A DNA stretch of 64,000 nucleotides from Trichomonas vaginalis G3 (taxonomy: Eukaryota > Parabasalia > Trichomonadida > Trichomonadidae): NCBI RefSeq assembly GCF_026262505.1, contig NC_067207.1, positions 30,224,082 to 30,288,081 on the forward strand, read 5' to 3'. Of this stretch, positions 1-9,315 are shown one piece after another. The position numbers and the translations under genes were made by a program. The number at the start of each line of letters is the position of its first letter. Within the stretch, counting starts at the first letter, position 1. The notes under the pieces were generated by a model. The model was given only the letters and a program-made list of their open reading frames with translations. It did not search any database and was not told the origin of the DNA.

Positions 1-2
1 TT

Positions 3-122
3 ATAAATAGCGGCTGCAACAAAGATGGAAAATGCGCTGCAAAAGTTTCAATTGGATGGCTTTCCCTTGAATCAGATATCACAAGATTTGCTGATTGGAT
101 CAATCAAACATACTGTGAATAA
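3..122 (+). CDS. 3' end of an unidentified gene (cut by window start)
   Basis: The reading frame is open from the window edge to a TAA at 120-122 and encodes the last 39 residues of a protein. The tail has three cysteines and ends in an amphipathic stretch (ADWINQTYCE). That is loosely reminiscent of the C-terminal helix of secreted serine proteases, but this is too short to assign. The start and most of the gene lie to the left of the window. AT-rich non-coding sequence follows the stop codon directly. Confidence 0.35.
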   Translation: MNSGCNKDGKCAAKVSIGWLSLESDITRFADWINQTYCE

Positions 123-191
123 ATATTATTGTTAAAATAAAATTATTTTTTTATTAATAAACATTTATAACTTAATTTTTATTGATAAATA

Positions 192-300
192 TGGTTGGAT
201 GTTTCATCTAGGTGGCAGTAAAAGGAAAACGAAGAAACACACAAAGATAATTTTATAAATAATGAGGCTGAATCGAAGGACAGTAGATCATATAGATAAA
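192..300 (+). repeat. Left inverted-repeat arm of the 192-1571 element
   Basis: Its reverse complement matches 1463-1571. The best-conserved blocks are the outer 50 bp and an inner block, 267-291, matching about 1467-1492. Confidence 0.6.
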
Positions 301-762
301 TATGTTTAGAAATCGATAACTTCATATATGATCAAAGAAATTTTAGATAGAGTTCATATGATGGATTCAATTCATATTTTCAGAGGACAGATCTAATGAT
401 TTGAGCATACAGAAAACGCGAAACTTCCGATAGACATAACAGTTTCACTTAATGATACATTTATTAATGAAGATCAATTAAAGAAATGATAAGCATATCT
501 TTAATTTGACTCTTGATATCAACACTGGTAATAATCTGATTATTCGCATATGTCTTAGAAAGGGTGTCACCTGAGAATATACAATGATACGACTAATTAC
601 AATAAAAATATTTTTGAATCAGAATATTCAATTTTAAATACAACGACTATTCAAAATCAAAAAGTGCCGTTTTATTTTACAAAACCATTTAAGGTCGATG
701 AAAAAATAAGCGTTTTTAAAAAACCGCCGTTTGAGAGGAAAATTGAGAGCCCCGATGTATAC

Positions 763-843
763 TTTTTGACATTGTCAAAAACTTTGAAAGGACTAAATAA
801 AAATTTTAGTGTCAGAAAGTTTACAAATGTATACTTTCTGACA
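763..843. other. Two adjacent hairpins with a shared GTATACTTT box
   Basis: The first hairpin is 763-781 (TTTTTGACA, 1-nt spacer, TGTCAAAAA). The second is 810-843 (TGTCAGAAAGT and ACTTTCTGACA, 12-nt loop). The sequence GTATACTTT occurs just before or within each. They lie inside the 192-1571 element. No function is known. Confidence 0.5.
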
Positions 844-917
844 AACAGACTCTCAGAAAGTACTCAAACTGCGGTTTTTAATTTCCGCACTTTTTTTTGG
901 CGACCTTATACTTTTGA

Positions 918-1559
918 GTGAAATTAATTCCAATACATGGGAGAAATTTCATATACAGTATATACGATGGAAAAGTATATAAGTTAGTCTTTGATCATGA
1001 TCAAAATTATGGGAAATGCTTTGACAGTGAAAGTGACGCTCGTCACAACAACTCCAAAGGTATGTTTTCCATTCTTGATGACCTCAATTCCAGTACGTAT
1101 GTTATGGAAGATAACTTTCGCCACTTTATTCTTGATTATCCACTACTCGAAAAGATTAACGTATTTCAACAACTCCACTCACCACTTGATGATATAGAAC
1201 AGGAAGGAAATTACGAAGCTACTGATTTTAAAGCAAATTTAACTGAAATTCCCTCTTCTGAATGGGGAGGACTCGTAAAAAACACAATAAAGGATGACGA
1301 TAGAATTACGACATTAATAGATGGCCATCCTGGGCGAAGCTATTACTTTTATGCCATTGGCTTATATTGTACAGCACATGATCAATATATTGAAATAGGC
1401 CTTCCCACGAACAGCAACAACCAGTTAACAAAACATGTTAGATTGTGGGCTATGGTTCCAGCAACGTATGATATGATCTACTGTCCTTCGATTCAGTCTT
1501 ATTATTTCTTAAATTACTTTGCATGTTTCTTTGTTTTCCTTTTACTTCCACCTAAATGA
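918..1559 (+). pseudogene. Unidentified gene fragment inside the 192-1571 element
   Basis: The frame is open for 213 codons but begins at a GTG with no in-frame ATG until 1062, so it looks like an internal or 3' piece rather than an intact gene. The translated sequence is compositionally normal, and its middle (W-G-G ... SYYFYAIGLYC ... IEIGLP) loosely suggests a beta-sandwich, which I do not assign. The final ~30 residues are encoded by the right inverted-repeat arm. A second short open frame of 62 codons follows at 1575-1763. Confidence 0.3.
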
Positions 1560-1571
1560 AACATCCAACCA
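1463..1571 (-). repeat. Right inverted-repeat arm of the 192-1571 element
   Basis: It is the inverted partner of 192-300. The open frame ending at 1559 runs into this arm, so its last residues are encoded by the repeat. Confidence 0.6.
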
Positions 1572-1574
1572 TAT

Positions 1575-1763
1575 TTTGACCATATTCATCATAAAAACTT
1601 TAAAAAATTACTTGTTAAAAAATGTTATCCACTGTCTTTAAATGATAATGATGAGTATTCACTTTCTAAATGTCAAATTCATCCAGATGTCAAAGAACTA
1701 TTTGATACAATAGATCTTCCTTTTATTATAAAATTATGTTTGTTTGTTTCTATGAATACATAA
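1575..1763 (+). pseudogene. Short coding-like remnant right of the element
   Basis: Sixty-two open codons end in TAA at 1761-1763, with coding-like amino-acid composition. There is no ATG near its left end and no recognisable domain. It starts immediately outside the right arm of the 192-1571 element, so it may be host sequence interrupted by that insertion, or chance. Confidence 0.2.
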
Positions 1764-1817
1764 GATATTAATAATAATTTGTATACATGGCATAGGGCTG
1801 TACAAGATTTAAAAAAA

Positions 1818-1885
1818 CATTGCCGGGTTACCGTAGAGGCCTAAAAAAATCGCGCCTCGGCGGCAAGCCGCCTCGGCATTAAGAA
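1818..1885. other. GC-rich island with a short perfect hairpin
   Basis: A patch of high GC in otherwise AT-rich DNA contains GGCGGC-AA-GCCGCC flanked by repeated GCCTCGGC. It resembles a piece of a dispersed GC-rich repeat rather than a gene. No coding frame is evident. Confidence 0.35.
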
Positions 1886-2639
1886 TGCGCATCTAAATTT
1901 TTATATGTCCTTCTTTCTTTTATTTTTCCCTTCCCTTTCTTTTCTTTTTCTTTTTTTTCCCTCCTCTTGCTCTCATTTACCTTTTTTCCTTTTCTCATCA
2001 TTTTTCAAAATTTTAAATTTTTATCAAAAATCTTGCCTATAAAAGCAGACTATGGAACCTTTTAATGCCTCTTAATCAATATTATACAGCATAAAGCATA
2101 TTAAATGAAAGTAATTACGTATAAATTTATTTTATATCTTATTTATTAATTCTTTAGCATGTATTGTTTAATATTAACTTTTCTGTACATTAAATATGAT
2201 ATCTCCAAAGTATGAATGCCTTGTAACGAAACGAAAACTTAATTTTATGTTGAATATTTGTCACAAACATTAGATTATTAAAATATATGTTGGATATCCC
2301 TTAGTATGAGACTTCATGACTCTTGTAGTCTAACGTGAGCTTTGGATTGCAAGCTCTGTGGTTAACGAACATAAATTAATTGTAAAGTTTTCAAAATTTT
2401 TCATCGTTTCTATCAGCATCTATTTTTCCTTTAAAATAATATATTTGTATGAATACAATATTTAGTAATTTTTTTATTTCCCATAATTTCATTCAAAATT
2501 TCAGAAAAAATTAATTTCTATTCAATATTATTTCAGCTTCAAAACACTTCATTCTTATAGATGTTGATTCACTAAAGTGTGATACTCAATGTCTTATTTC
2601 AATGAAAATTGTTCTGCAAATTTATTTCACTTTTGACCT

Positions 2640-2945
2640 CACTTTTTCCGTAATTCAATTTTTTACTTTTAATATTTTAGATCTTCATAATATCATTTGA
2701 AAAATTAACCATATAAAAAAATCAAGTTATCAATTCACTTTTTCCGTAATTCAAAAATCAAAAATATAAATAATATATCTTTTTATCAAATATTATTATT
2801 ATATTCTATGAAAAATGAGGTCCGGAAATTTTGCGGATTCCCGTAACTCAATTTTACGGAAAAAGTGCAGTAAACTATTCAAAATACGGAAAAATTGGTG
2901 TAAACTAATGATTTTACGGTAAAATCACGGAAAGTCCCGGAAGAA
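2640..2945. repeat. Cluster of CGGAAAAA boxes in both orientations
   Basis: CACTTTTTCCGTAATTCAA occurs at 2640-2658 and 2736-2754. Its inverse, TTACGGAAAAAGTG, occurs at 2854-2867. Weaker copies (ACGGAAAAATTGG, TTACGGTAAAATC, CACGGAAAGTC) follow to 2945. The surrounding 1.9-3.1 kb holds no convincing gene. Confidence 0.5.
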
Positions 2946-3502
2946 TATATGTGCCTATATGAAATTATACAAAAATGAATCAAACGCATTTTAAAAGATT
3001 GTTCTTGTATTATAAATGCTATTCGCAGATTTATTAGTTGAAGAAAATTACCAAATTTTTGCCGATTTACAAAAAATGATTTACAAAGCATATTTTTATA
3101 AGGCTTTAAAAATCTTTAAAATGTGACCGGTGACGGAAATCCATGGTAACCAACCGCGGTTCCCGTTTGGAATGCCATAACATGGCACGATGGGCGCTAC
3201 TTTTTTGGCGCCAGCGGCGCCGCCCGCGCCTCCGGTGGCTCCCACTGGTGGGGAGGAGACGATAGAAAAAGATATAAATTTTACTAAAAAAATTGAATTT
3301 TGGAAATTCTTTTGATTTTTTTGAATGATTTACGAAGAGATTGAACACATTTTGTACTATGAAATATCGTTATTAATAAATTTACTTCTTAAACATCTAT
3401 TAAAATCGCAATTTTGAATATTTTTATGATTTTTTTTGACCCGATCACTTGCGCCCACTGGGAGGGGTGCTTGTAAAGTATTCAAAAATCAATGTAAACA
3501 TT

Positions 3503-3766
3503 TCAATTTTTGCTCCCACCTCCCATTGGGAGGGGGGCATATATCTTGTAGCGTTCAAGTTCAAGCGATGAAAGTGCATAAGAAAGCTCCTTAATCATAC
3601 CGATAGAAACAGCATTAGGGGCGCCAAATGGCGCTCGGTGATGTTTCCCATAAAAGCTTAATTTCAGGTATCCATAATCATAACCTGTCAGACGCAATAA
3701 TTCATTAGCACACAATCATCGTTTCTCAATCAAGAAACGAAACGCACGATTGATTATGCTGGCCAT
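3503..3766 (-). pseudogene. Short repetitive-type ORF with in-frame TGA
   Basis: An ATG at 3766 opens a frame of 88 codons interrupted once by TGA at 3716-3718 and ending at 3503. Composition is less AT-rich than the surroundings. The predicted peptide (…LCANELLRLTGYDYGYLKLSFYGK…) is well formed, which suggests a member of a dispersed short-protein or repeat family. I cannot assign a function. A neighbouring GC-rich patch at about 3120-3255, containing two GGCGCC sites, may belong to the same repeat. Confidence 0.35.
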
Positions 3767-4292
3767 TAAATTTTCATATCAAATAATTTACTACTTCAAG
3801 AAAAATTAAAGACTATCATCAACCAAAGCTTAAAATTCTCAGTGTTTACAACTCTCATACTTCGAATATGCATATTTCCAAAATAGCATGAAAATTTTTT
3901 TCATTTGAGCTCATTTTCTTTTGTTCTATTAACTAATACATGCAGTACAAGCTTGTTATACGTATACTTAATAAGTAAGGTCTTAAGGGAAATAATAAAA
4001 AACAATTTTGCTATTAATTATATTAAACAATATTTATTTGTAATTTCGTGATAATTATATTTCTTATTACAAAGTAAAGGTATTTGATATAATGTTTGCC
4101 TTACAAAAATGTTTCCTTTGTCTTGCCACCATAGGTATTCTATTTTGTCACTTTTTGCGCCCGCCGTGCCATGTATAATAATTTGATTGAATTTTCACTC
4201 AATTTCATGAAAAAAATTAAATATTTCTATGATAATTATTATATTAATAAAAAACAAGTATAATTTAAAAGCAAACAAAACATATGAACAGT

Positions 4293-5660
4293 TTACAATG
4301 CAGTGATAACAATACCGAGCTTAGATCTATTATTTGGTAAAATAGGTCTTGAATTTTGTTGATTTGAAGCGCATTGAACCCAATATTTAAATATAGGTTC
4401 ATCATCTTTGGAAAATCCAGCTTGGGAAGGGCCTTTCATCGCATCTTCTCTGTTATTTAATTTTGATATCGACAAAAATGTTGCAAATTTACCAGAAACC
4501 TTCATTATCTCTCTGTAACAAGTAGTCAAGAATGTTGCCTCATTGAACTTCGACTGTTTCTTTAGTTCTGACCAGACAAAACTCTTATGCGGGCAACTTT
4601 CGCCTTTGTACATTTTACTGTCGAGATCCAACAGAGAAACGGCACTTTTTATTTCGGAAGGGAAATTATTTACCACTGCAATGGAGTATTTCAAAGATTC
4701 GACAACAGTAAGGGATTCAGCGACCGTGAAGTAGGATTCTGTGTAGAATGGAACAAATAAAGTGAATCTGCGACCTAATGATGTGGCACTTTCTGTGTCA
4801 GATGACTTAATAACTAAAGTTTTTCCAGATAAGATGGAAAAGATGCAATGGAAGAGAGTATCACTATCAACAAGGTCTAACATGCGTATTAATGAGCTGT
4901 TTACTTCATTAGATTGTATAAATGACATGAAATCATAAAGATTTTGGAATTTACCGAATTTGAATGTAGATCCTATAGAAGGAAGCTCGCATCTAAGTTG
5001 TATGTAACTTAAAAATGATGATCTTGGCGCAGAATCAATGATTTGTTGTAAAATTTTATGTAAATCTGGAAAATTAATAAATTCTACTAGTGTTTGAGGT
5101 CTTGTGTTATCTGTGAATAATGAACTGGTGTTGCCGTTGTTAGGAATGTTTAATTTTGATAAAAATTCTTGATTTTCATTTGGATTTTCTTTTTTGTAAA
5201 TTTCTAATGAGCTATGTTGTATCTGTTGTATTAGTTTGAGAATGTCTTTCTTAAATTTCTGTTGAGCATTGATTAAAAACGATCTATCTTGATTTCCAAC
5301 GATAATTGCGAGTTTTCTTAAGGAAGTTGGTGATTTACTATCGCAAACTAAAAAGTAGAATGATGTGAAGTAAATTTTGTCATATGCATGTTGATATATA
5401 ATCGGATCAAAAGATTGAGTCATAGATATCTTTATTTTTGATAAAAAGTTGATGAACAAGGTCTTATCATCTGGAAAATCACTACTGTATATAATTTCAG
5501 GATTTGTATCTTTTGAATAATCAAGAAGAAAACAGAAAAATTTAGAGCTGGATGTTACAATTAAAGATGTTTCGGGAGAGGATGTAGGAAGCTTCATCGA
5601 CGATGGTGAAAATGATGGAGATATCGATGATGAAGCACTAGAACTCTCCATATGCAACAT
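4293..5660 (-). CDS. FLCN/SMCR8-type DENN-domain-like protein
   Basis: The protein has 455 residues. The first ~37 are Ser-rich and probably disordered; a second ATG three codons in could also be the start. A longin-like front part (beta-rich, FFCFLLDYSK…) is followed around residues 255-330 by a segment of the kind seen in folliculin/DENN modules: a hydrophobic helix, then SGKTLVIKSSD, then FTLFVPFYTES. Such proteins act as regulators or GAP/GEF partners of small GTPases at lysosomes or endosomes. The assignment is by pattern only. No upstream overlap with other genes is seen. Confidence 0.45.
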   Translation of the reverse strand: MLHMESSSASSSISPSFSPSSMKLPTSSPETSLIVTSSSKFFCFLLDYSKDTNPEIIYSSDFPDDKTLFINFLSKIKISMTQSFDPIIYQHAYDKIYFTSFYFLVCDSKSPTSLRKLAIIVGNQDRSFLINAQQKFKKDILKLIQQIQHSSLEIYKKENPNENQEFLSKLNIPNNGNTSSLFTDNTRPQTLVEFINFPDLHKILQQIIDSAPRSSFLSYIQLRCELPSIGSTFKFGKFQNLYDFMSFIQSNEVNSSLIRMLDLVDSDTLFHCIFSILSGKTLVIKSSDTESATSLGRRFTLFVPFYTESYFTVAESLTVVESLKYSIAVVNNFPSEIKSAVSLLDLDSKMYKGESCPHKSFVWSELKKQSKFNEATFLTTCYREIMKVSGKFATFLSISKLNNREDAMKGPSQAGFSKDDEPIFKYWVQCASNQQNSRPILPNNRSKLGIVITAL

Positions 5661-6373
5661 TCCGATTTTTTTTTCTTTCTTTCCTACCGAGAAAACAAAA
5701 TCAATACTGACATTAAAAATAGCTGGCTACAGTATCAATAAATTCCTTTATGAAATTAAACTTACTAAAATTGCATATATTGGTAGTTCATTCGAAATCA
5801 TAGGCAGCTGAACAGGGCATCTGACCATTTCCTCCTAGATTTACTTTTGACTATATCTTTATTATCATTTACCAATGTTAAAAGCTTAATTGCACGAATA
5901 TTTAAAATCATTACATTCCAAATTTTTCCGTTTCAACAATTTTTTTCTATCATTGATATATTTTTCTGCTTAGGTATTATATGAAGTGGAAATGTAAATA
6001 GTTCGACTAGATGGTTTCAGAAATATTTTTTAAATTAAATGGAATTAATGACTGACAATCTAAAATCAAGCTTGTTAGATAGATTTTATCGGTAAATGTT
6101 ACATCGTTTTTAAATATATGATTGATATTATGATCTATAAAATATATCTCATAAGAATAGATTGGTTATAATAAGAAGTTACTATGTTTTTATTATATGG
6201 ATTTCTGACGGAAAATTTGGGTCCGTAAGTTCGGTATATTATATTCACGTACTCCTTTTTTGATTTCGGATATCAAAACAGATGAAATTAAAAGAAGGCT
6301 CAATAAAAATCGACAATATATATTTAAAAAACAAACAAATACAAAACAAAATCATAATAAAAGAAAAAACCGC

Positions 6374-7546
6374 TTATTGAGGCATATGAATTACCGGAGA
6401 TGGGCAGTGTCTTCGTTTGGAAATGATCACTGGTGTTGCTTGTTGTGATGGAAGTGACATACGATTTCCAAAGTTAACATGCTTATTATCAAGCCTTGGA
6501 AGTGCTTCGATAGCATTGTGGCTATTTGACTTCATCGATTTTCCTTCCTTGCAAGTATGGAATAAAGGAGGAAAATTAGCCAAAAAATATTCTCTTCTTA
6601 AAATTCTGTAACTAATTGTTCCTTGATTTATTATATTGGAGTAAAGATCTTTCTCGATTTGGGTAGTATTGAACCCTAATATCTTCAGAGTGGAATTTAT
6701 CATTTCTTTGTCAAGAGAAAACTGAAGCAATTTGTCTGTCATTGTCTTAATGGAATCCTTAACCCATGGATGAGCCATTATCTCATCTAATGTTATGCGC
6801 TTGCTCTGATCTCTCTGAAGAATTTTCTTTAATAAGTCAATTAACTGATCTGAAAAATTATCTGGATAATCTAACTCTTTGAAAGCAATTTTCTGAACAA
6901 GCTTTGTCATGTTCTGGTCTTGAAATGGCAAATTTCCTGATACTAAAGCATATAATAAAACTCCAGCACTCCAAATATCAGCTGCAATGGTATACTCTTT
7001 GCATAATAGTAGTTCTGGTGAAGCATAGCATGGCGATCCGGACTGGGTTTTGAAAAGCTGTCCTCCGAGCTGATAACTCGATAATCCAAAATCGATAACA
7101 CGTATATTGTTATTTGAGTCTAAAAGGATATTCTCAGCTTTGATGTCTCTGTGAACAATTTGGAAATTGCTAAACAAGTATTTCATGACAATAATTAATT
7201 GTGCAAAAATTAATTTAGCATTTTCTTCAGTGAATGGACCAAACTCATTAAGATAATTGAGAAGGGTTCCATTTTGAGCATATTCCATGATGATGCAAAT
7301 ATTATCGTCTGTTTCGACAACATCAAAAAGTTCTGCGACGAATGGGTGGCGTATTTTCCTCAGTATCTCGATTTCACGCTGTATTCTGATTTTTGAGTCT
7401 GTATCATCTGAGAATTTCGATTTGGGAATGATTTTGATTGCAACTTTAGTTCCTGTGAGCTTGTGGATGGCGTAATAAACTTGAGCAAATCCGCCTTTTC
7501 CGATGTTATATTTGATCTGATATGATTCTAAACTATGAGTACTCAT
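6374..7546 (-). CDS. CAMK/SNF1-like serine/threonine protein kinase
   Basis: This is an intact 390-residue kinase. The glycine loop IGKGGFAQV is at 15-23, the VAIK lysine at 38, HRDIKAEN at 132-139, DFG at 152-154, and an AMPK/SNF1-style activation segment (FKTQSGSPCYASPE) at about 165-178. All catalytic residues are present, so it should be active. The kinase domain ends near residue 265 (HPWVKD). It is followed by a ~45-residue helical segment resembling the UBA-like/autoinhibitory region of SNF1-family kinases, then a basic tail. TCATTT, a possible trichomonad initiator, lies about 16 nt upstream of the ATG. Confidence 0.93.
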   Translation of the reverse strand: MSTHSLESYQIKYNIGKGGFAQVYYAIHKLTGTKVAIKIIPKSKFSDDTDSKIRIQREIEILRKIRHPFVAELFDVVETDDNICIIMEYAQNGTLLNYLNEFGPFTEENAKLIFAQLIIVMKYLFSNFQIVHRDIKAENILLDSNNNIRVIDFGLSSYQLGGQLFKTQSGSPCYASPELLLCKEYTIAADIWSAGVLLYALVSGNLPFQDQNMTKLVQKIAFKELDYPDNFSDQLIDLLKKILQRDQSKRITLDEIMAHPWVKDSIKTMTDKLLQFSLDKEMINSTLKILGFNTTQIEKDLYSNIINQGTISYRILRREYFLANFPPLFHTCKEGKSMKSNSHNAIEALPRLDNKHVNFGNRMSLPSQQATPVIISKRRHCPSPVIHMPQ

Positions 7547-7559
7547 TGTAATTTAAATG

Positions 7560-9315
7560 ATTTAAAATTTGATACTCACAAAATAGATTGAATTAACCAC
7601 GTAATTCAAAAATACTTTTCTGAGTATGAATTGAATATAAATTTTTTAAAAAGTAAGAAATTAAAACGTATATATAATAGGAATATTTTTTATTCATATA
7701 AATTCATTAATTATTTTCAATTCAATATGATTTTGATAAGTAATGAAAAATTGACTTGGATGTAAAAATTACTCAACCTTATTTTAAATAATGTTCCGAA
7801 TAATAAAATACAATAACATTTTTTAAAGGAAAAAATGTTCAACCAAAATCGAAAATACTAAGAATAAGTTCATTAATCATAGTAACTCAAAAATTCTATT
7901 TTTCATGATAAGTTATACTTTTCGATAAGATTAATTCAAATCATTGAAAACTAAGTCTCATCACACTTTTCAATGCTCGATTTTTAAAAACTGTTTAAAA
8001 ATGGAGCTTATATTGAAATAGTGTAGAGACTAAAAATTACCACAGACTATTTCAGAGGATTGAGTTGCCACTTAATCCTCTGAAAAGTCTGAGGTAATTT
8101 GCAAAATTTCTTGTTTTTATAAAATATTTGTATTTATCACTTACACTCTAATAAGAAACAATTAACCGAATTTAATTTAAAATTGAATAAAGACTTACAG
8201 ATTGTTAATTTGTGAAGTTTTACAACCAGGGATTCATTTTATTAATCAATTATTCGATTTGAATTTTAATCGTTTGTTTACTGCAAAATATCGTTTTTTT
8301 GTCAATGTAAACTTATCGAATACGATTCTAATTCCCCTACTCTTTTTGTAATTATGTACAAGTTTGAAGGTATCGTATGAGGGCAAACCCATTAAAACTC
8401 TACGAAATACGTGCCAATCATGTACTTTAAAAATATCTCCAATAATTCAAACAAACTGAAATAAGGTTTCTGGGAAAAATGCAACTTTGCCTTATTCTTA
8501 TATTATTTATTGAATCAAACTGTATACTATGATATATTACTTTTCGTGAATTTGTTTAATTCAGATAATTTCTATTGATGGATATTTGATTTTATGTCCC
8601 ATATGAATTAATCAACAGAGTGATTTTCATGATCAATCATTTTATAGCGATTTAAATAAAATAAATTAATTTTGGTTTTGGCATTGAGATCTTTATAGCT
8701 CCGTCTTGAATAAACTATTGTAAAGCATTATCTGATCACATGACAATTGTTTAAAAAGTGTTTGTAATTTTAAACAATATAATATTACTTATCAAAGGAA
8801 AAAATGGATCATAGTGATCAGGCCTATGGATGGATTTCATCTCATGAAAATATAATTCGATCGTGATAAAAACATCGGATCAAGTTAAACGTTGTCAACA
8901 TTATAATTTTGTCACTTTTATGTAAAAGAATCGGATAATTTCAATTTGTCGATAAATAAATATGTTTACCAATGCTGGTTAAATTTTCCGTAACAATGAC
9001 TTTCACAAATTCTGAAATCAAAACAAACCAGAAATTCAATTATCATATCTTCTCCTCATTGTGTTAGAATAAGGATATATATTGAAAAGAGGAACGGTTA
9101 TATTCAAAATTTGGTGGTTAGATTTCTGAGATGATAATATTATTTCAATTATGATTATTCAATATCAATCCTTACTATATATTTAAATTGAAATGGAATT
9201 CAAAATAAACAATTGATTTCATATTTTTATTGTTTTATCTTAAGCTAGATATTTTTTTTTCCGAGTGAAATAGAAATTGTTTACATTTCATAAAGTTTCA
9301 ATTCAAAAATTTATA
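7560..9315. other. Long AT-rich intergenic region
   Basis: No gene, RNA gene or duplicated element was recognised in this 1.75-kb stretch apart from the hairpin at 8034-8100. Confidence 0.6.
8034..8100. other. Long imperfect hairpin (27-28 bp arms)
   Basis: The left arm 8034-8061 and right arm 8074-8100 are reverse complements, apart from about two changes including a 1-nt indel, around a 12-nt loop. It contains the pair CAGAGGATT/AATCCTCTG. It could be a small palindromic transposon remnant or a structured RNA. Confidence 0.7.

Larger units (their letters stand above)
192..1571. mobile_element. TA-flanked inverted-repeat element (Tc1/mariner-like architecture)
   Basis: A stretch beginning TGGTTGGATGTTTCAT at 192 is repeated in inverted orientation ending at 1571, with about 3 mismatches in the outer 50 bp. 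Similarity continues to about 300 on the left and 1463 on the right (roughly 108-bp arms). Each end abuts a TA dinucleotide (190-191 and 1572-1573), as expected for Tc1/mariner insertion. The 1380-bp length suits a mariner, but I recognise no transposase inside, so it would be non-autonomous or decayed. Alternatively it is an inverted duplication of a gene fragment. Confidence 0.5.

Noticed and set aside
664-921. 85-codon frame inside the 192-1571 element
   Set aside because: It begins at GTG and runs through two hairpins. There is no ATG and it is probably not coding.
2290-2370. tRNA-like look (GAGCTTTGGATTGCAAGCTC)
   Set aside because: No B-box (GGTTCRANTCC) or cloverleaf could be drawn.
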